In this document: piece after piece, positions 62,501-64,000 of the stretch
Layout of the letters: the number at the start of each line of letters is the position of its first letter
Numbering within the stretch: position 1 is the first letter of the stretch
Assembly (NCBI RefSeq): GCF_000975035.1
Contig: NZ_BBRA01000001.1
Location: 822,788 to 886,787 of the forward strand
Direction of reading: 5' to 3'
DNA: 64,000 nt
DNA from: Demequina flava
GTDB taxonomy: Bacteria > Actinomycetota > Actinomycetes > Actinomycetales > Demequinaceae
Notes under the pieces: model-generated
The model's input: only the letters and a program-made list of their open reading frames with translations
The model's database searches: none
What the model was told of the DNA's origin: nothing
Made by a program: the position numbers and the translations under genes

Positions 62501-64000
62501 GGAAGACGCGTGTGCTAGCTGACCTGCAACCTCACGAGCAACTCGCGTCGCGAGCGAGAACGGTTCGCGATAGTTCCGTGATGACGGGTTGGCACGCAAG
62601 AGATCAGCGCTCGCCTCGGCACTGCGCCCCACCGCCATGTCCGCCCAGCTAGCGAGCCAACGCACCGATGGCTGTAGGTAGCGGTCAAGTTCTTCATCGT
62701 TGGACCTCAGGCGGTCGCTCCGCTCGGGAGTCTCAAACGGGCGAAAGTGGGCGATATCAAGTTTATCGCCCACGAGCGCCGCACGAACCGCAATAACGAA
62801 GAGTATGCCCATACGACCTGTGCCGTGGCGGTCACCCAAGCCGAACGGGGCGCCGTCTGGATAGCAGCGCGAAAGCCTATCCGCGATGTCCTCGCTCGCG
62901 TCAAGGTCGTGTCGGGCCGCCATCGCCGCTAACCACGCCGCTCCACGCATTGCGATGTCTTCCGGTTCTCGGCTATGAAAATCACGCGAGAGAAGTGACA
63001 CTCGCGCGTTACCGACGCTTGCCCATGCAGCTTCGGCAAGTTCTTTCGAAAGTGGAAGTCCTATCCGCTGGTACGCCGCTGAAAGCCCTAGCGTCACTGC
63101 TGGATGGCGCGACGGGGTGAACCACGATGCGACATGATCCTCCCGACAACGCGACAGGAGGTCTCGCGCGACGCGATACGCCACACGCATCACGAACTCT
63201 GAAGGCATCCACTTCGACAAATAGTCGGCGGCCGCAACGCTTCCCCGCGTGAAGACCAGGGCTTCGACGACATGTGCGACTTGCATCACGGTGACGCTCT
63301 CGCGGTCACGCAGATTGGAAGGCATCCGTGCCCAGCTCTCAATTGCCTGCGACGCGAGACGGACCCGACTTGTCGCAGAGGCGACTCGGTCGCGCTCAAC
63401 CGCGAGCATCAACGCCTCGGATCCCAGGGCAGCTCCTGGCCATGGCGAAGGCAGAGCCCGGGAAGCGAGGAGCTCGGCAAGTACGCGTGGATCCAGAACT
63501 GCGCCTGCGAAGTCGGGGTGCTCGAGTAGGACGCGTAAGCGACGATCGGTCCCCGCACGGGTCGAGCCCGCACGCAGGGCCAACAGCACCACCGAAGCAG
63601 GACGGTGCAATGCAATTGAAGCTCGCAGGCCGAACTCCACTCGCAATTGCTCAATCTGCTTGCGCTGGACTTCATTATCGCCATCCGGCAGGGCTTCGTC
63701 ACTTGTGGCCAAGCTGAGTAGCTCGTCATTGTGGCCGGCGCTCCACATGACTTCCGGCAGCGATGCAGCCGCGTAGCCGGACGATGGGCTCAGATCTCGG
63801 AGCGCAAGCAGTGCGGCCGATGCTGTCTCCTCTGACGCACTGTGGTGAGTACGGAAGAACGTCTCAGTGGGCTCATCAAGGAACTGCACGGAGTCCTCGA
63901 CAACCAAAAGACCACGACCGAAGTCTGATACGAAACTGCGGACACCTGTCGGCGGCACACCGGCCAGCTTGCTCAGAATGGAAACGGGAATGCTCGGACG
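59435..64000 (-). CDS. Very large helical-repeat protein, 5' end outside the window
   Basis: At least 1,521 codons with no stop; the frame stays open through the last base of the window, so a start near 63958 is only apparent. The visible N-terminal part (SFVSDFGRGLLVVEDSV, then QFLDEPTETFFR) resembles the region behind the ATPase of STAND-type proteins, so a P-loop domain may lie beyond the edge. The middle ~1,000 residues are repeated helices of TPR-like or alpha-solenoid look (ALRRASVYDMAPLL, EVRLKALEHLVVEEALRG). The last ~350 residues contain more strands and end in an Arg-rich tail. Base use is less G+C-biased than the core. Function unknown. Confidence 0.65.
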   Translation of the reverse strand, partial: RPSIPVSILSKLAGVPPTGVRSFVSDFGRGLLVVEDSVQFLDEPTETFFRTHHSASEETASAALLALRDLSPSSGYAAASLPEVMWSAGHNDELLSLATSDEALPDGDNEVQRKQIEQLRVEFGLRASIALHRPASVVLLALRAGSTRAGTDRRLRVLLEHPDFAGAVLDPRVLAELLASRALPSPWPGAALGSEALMLAVERDRVASATSRVRLASQAIESWARMPSNLRDRESVTVMQVAHVVEALVFTRGSVAAADYLSKWMPSEFVMRVAYRVARDLLSRCREDHVASWFTPSRHPAVTLGLSAAYQRIGLPLSKELAEAAWASVGNARVSLLSRDFHSREPEDIAMRGAAWLAAMAARHDLDASEDIADRLSRCYPDGAPFGLGDRHGTGRMGILFVIAVRAALVGDKLDIAHFRPFETPERSDRLRSNDEELDRYLQPSVRWLASWADMAVGRSAEASADLLRANPSSRNYREPFSLATRVAREVAGQLAHASSDEDVWRAFEQFADTDSQASPQAAAVALIPPLRGDVRFTEVALNLAERARQSIETGGDLADDRADALVRIARGLWAYSEDEALAYFQSAIRVASRAGDDSLPRWDAVVALADVAKEPEHGANLELARRASRVAEALSPRLYDGLDERSFTRALDQLVGDDVLAILSQWRERRFGDLAWQLGGLADSHGMLHRQPLLALVLAPFSDRIDISAALRRLAARAPLEERVVAVARGMARRLGRRVDSDFAEAVLGPLRSEPVRGGTSRREVAAGWSSSPEEREAELQECQRVLAQLDLTTAEGMDCAAEALRRASVYDMAPLLSAVRGRSEFEWARIVTRVSECETFRAAQKSEFLNVIASWHGQTQSFVDARESAVRDYVEHYSGELLHGNNWVDFDLERAANVLGTSVREVRLKALEHLVVEEALRGAEHCYGLAAGVARSLEPAEAAVVLSAALRGFEQDLDLEPNVVMAQEQHPLSESAAVANFLWCALAEPRVEIRWLATHAVRAALELQINDLVDALCDVADRGPSPMYGDGRFPFYEMHAAEWLLLASERFVLDGGKEHPQLISLADRLSRKYPDHVAIQLHCNRIHPAEISQSRGGRGAAWPEAALRPIDLDVWKRPVPPKPFTDGAPESEFHLPSDLDEFMVGALTMSFEVSHQVVIDAVSDVILEDWGWRGSTALESDPRREAGVYADGETHSYKSEVPKGDSLDYYLVRHATLTIAGRLLRTARPYRDPDTGRLGVSDWLVDFDLARGDLRWISDFRQPPPDSLLSVLPTDERGAWASEIVEDNLLHALWPAPSWTCVDLDADAYGFDRSSDALISSALVEPRTASALLRALGTGNGSFSLPRAGDETFEVRTEPFVLEGWLESRYVARGIDLHDRLAEHLTREPPFPATFVIEALSLAPVDGGAIWVREGDGEPVVRVETWSTMTSGSNPQGTCGSRVSIRNDALDDLLSTLDMRLIVETRQRRRDRRRWRYGSNDDKEERSDGGEQFRVFSYDPDGGWRDFGGRARTRDSPGC

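Noticed and set aside
63956..63958. GTG as the start of the giant protein
   Set aside because: The frame continues without a stop to the end of the window and the residues beyond it (KLAG and upstream) look like ordinary protein, so the true start lies outside.
1..64000. CRISPR arrays, rRNA, tRNA and complete insertion sequences
   Set aside because: No regular repeat-spacer pattern, no conserved rRNA stretches, no cloverleaf and no transposase-like protein were found on either strand by eye.

Overview
The window reads as the chromosome of a high-G+C actinobacterium (Actinomycetota; gene content and order fit Micrococcales, but I cannot place it further). Reasons: very high G+C with many GTG starts, menaquinone as the quinone, a siroheme sulfite reductase with an APS-type reductase, system II cytochrome c maturation, and a men/ccs/nuo gene order like that of other actinobacteria such as mycobacteria. 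Genes that open a transcription unit mostly look leaderless: a TAnnnT -10 box ends 6-7 nt before the start codon. Genes inside operons carry Shine-Dalgarno sequences or overlap their neighbour by 1-14 nt.

Layout. 1-4.7 kb: the end of an iron alcohol dehydrogenase, a ferredoxin-NADP reductase, and a TPR-DUF4037/DUF4125 pair. 4.7-11.5 kb: an assimilatory sulfate operon (sulfite reductase, cysH, cysD, cysN, ABC ATPase and permease) preceded by a 23-codon leader ORF packed with Cys and Met codons, a candidate translational attenuator. 11.5-13.3 kb: a GNAT protein and a RarD-type transporter. 13.6-31.5 kb: one long leftward operon, menJ-like reductase, nuoA to nuoN, then a polyprenyl diphosphate synthase, which joins complex I to making and saturating the menaquinone tail. 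31.6-45.2 kb: an alditol-oxidase-like enzyme, menF, a methyltransferase, a dehydrogenase, a DUF3800-like gene, an HNH gene, menD, menC, menB, two DUF3048 lipoproteins, menE and menA. 45.3-53 kb: small membrane proteins, a SIS protein, a glycosyltransferase and the ccsB-resB-ccdA-resA-histidine phosphatase operon. 53-56.2 kb: a hydrolase-OsmC fusion, msrB, a glutaredoxin and a HAD phosphatase.

56.4-64 kb is an integrated element. A tyrosine recombinase sits beside the severed 3' end of the small ribosome-associated AURKAIP1/COX24-type gene, the probable attachment site. Behind it come an excisionase-like protein, an unrecognised 228-aa protein and a very large protein (over 1,520 aa, still open at the window edge). 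The last two look like a defence-type pair and are the best candidate for an undescribed system.

The pieces work together around respiration. NADH dehydrogenase feeds menaquinone, whose headgroup (menF, D, C, E, B, A) and tail (polyprenyl synthase, MenJ) are made here, and the ccs/res genes mature the c-type cytochromes downstream. menH, menI and menG/ubiE are not in the window, and no rRNA, tRNA, CRISPR array or intact insertion sequence was seen. Two dispersed signals cut across gene boundaries: an intergenic 54-nt repeat in four copies, each just behind a stop codon, and the 9-mer GGCCGATGC (or its complement) in about 37 copies, missing from most of the integrated element.
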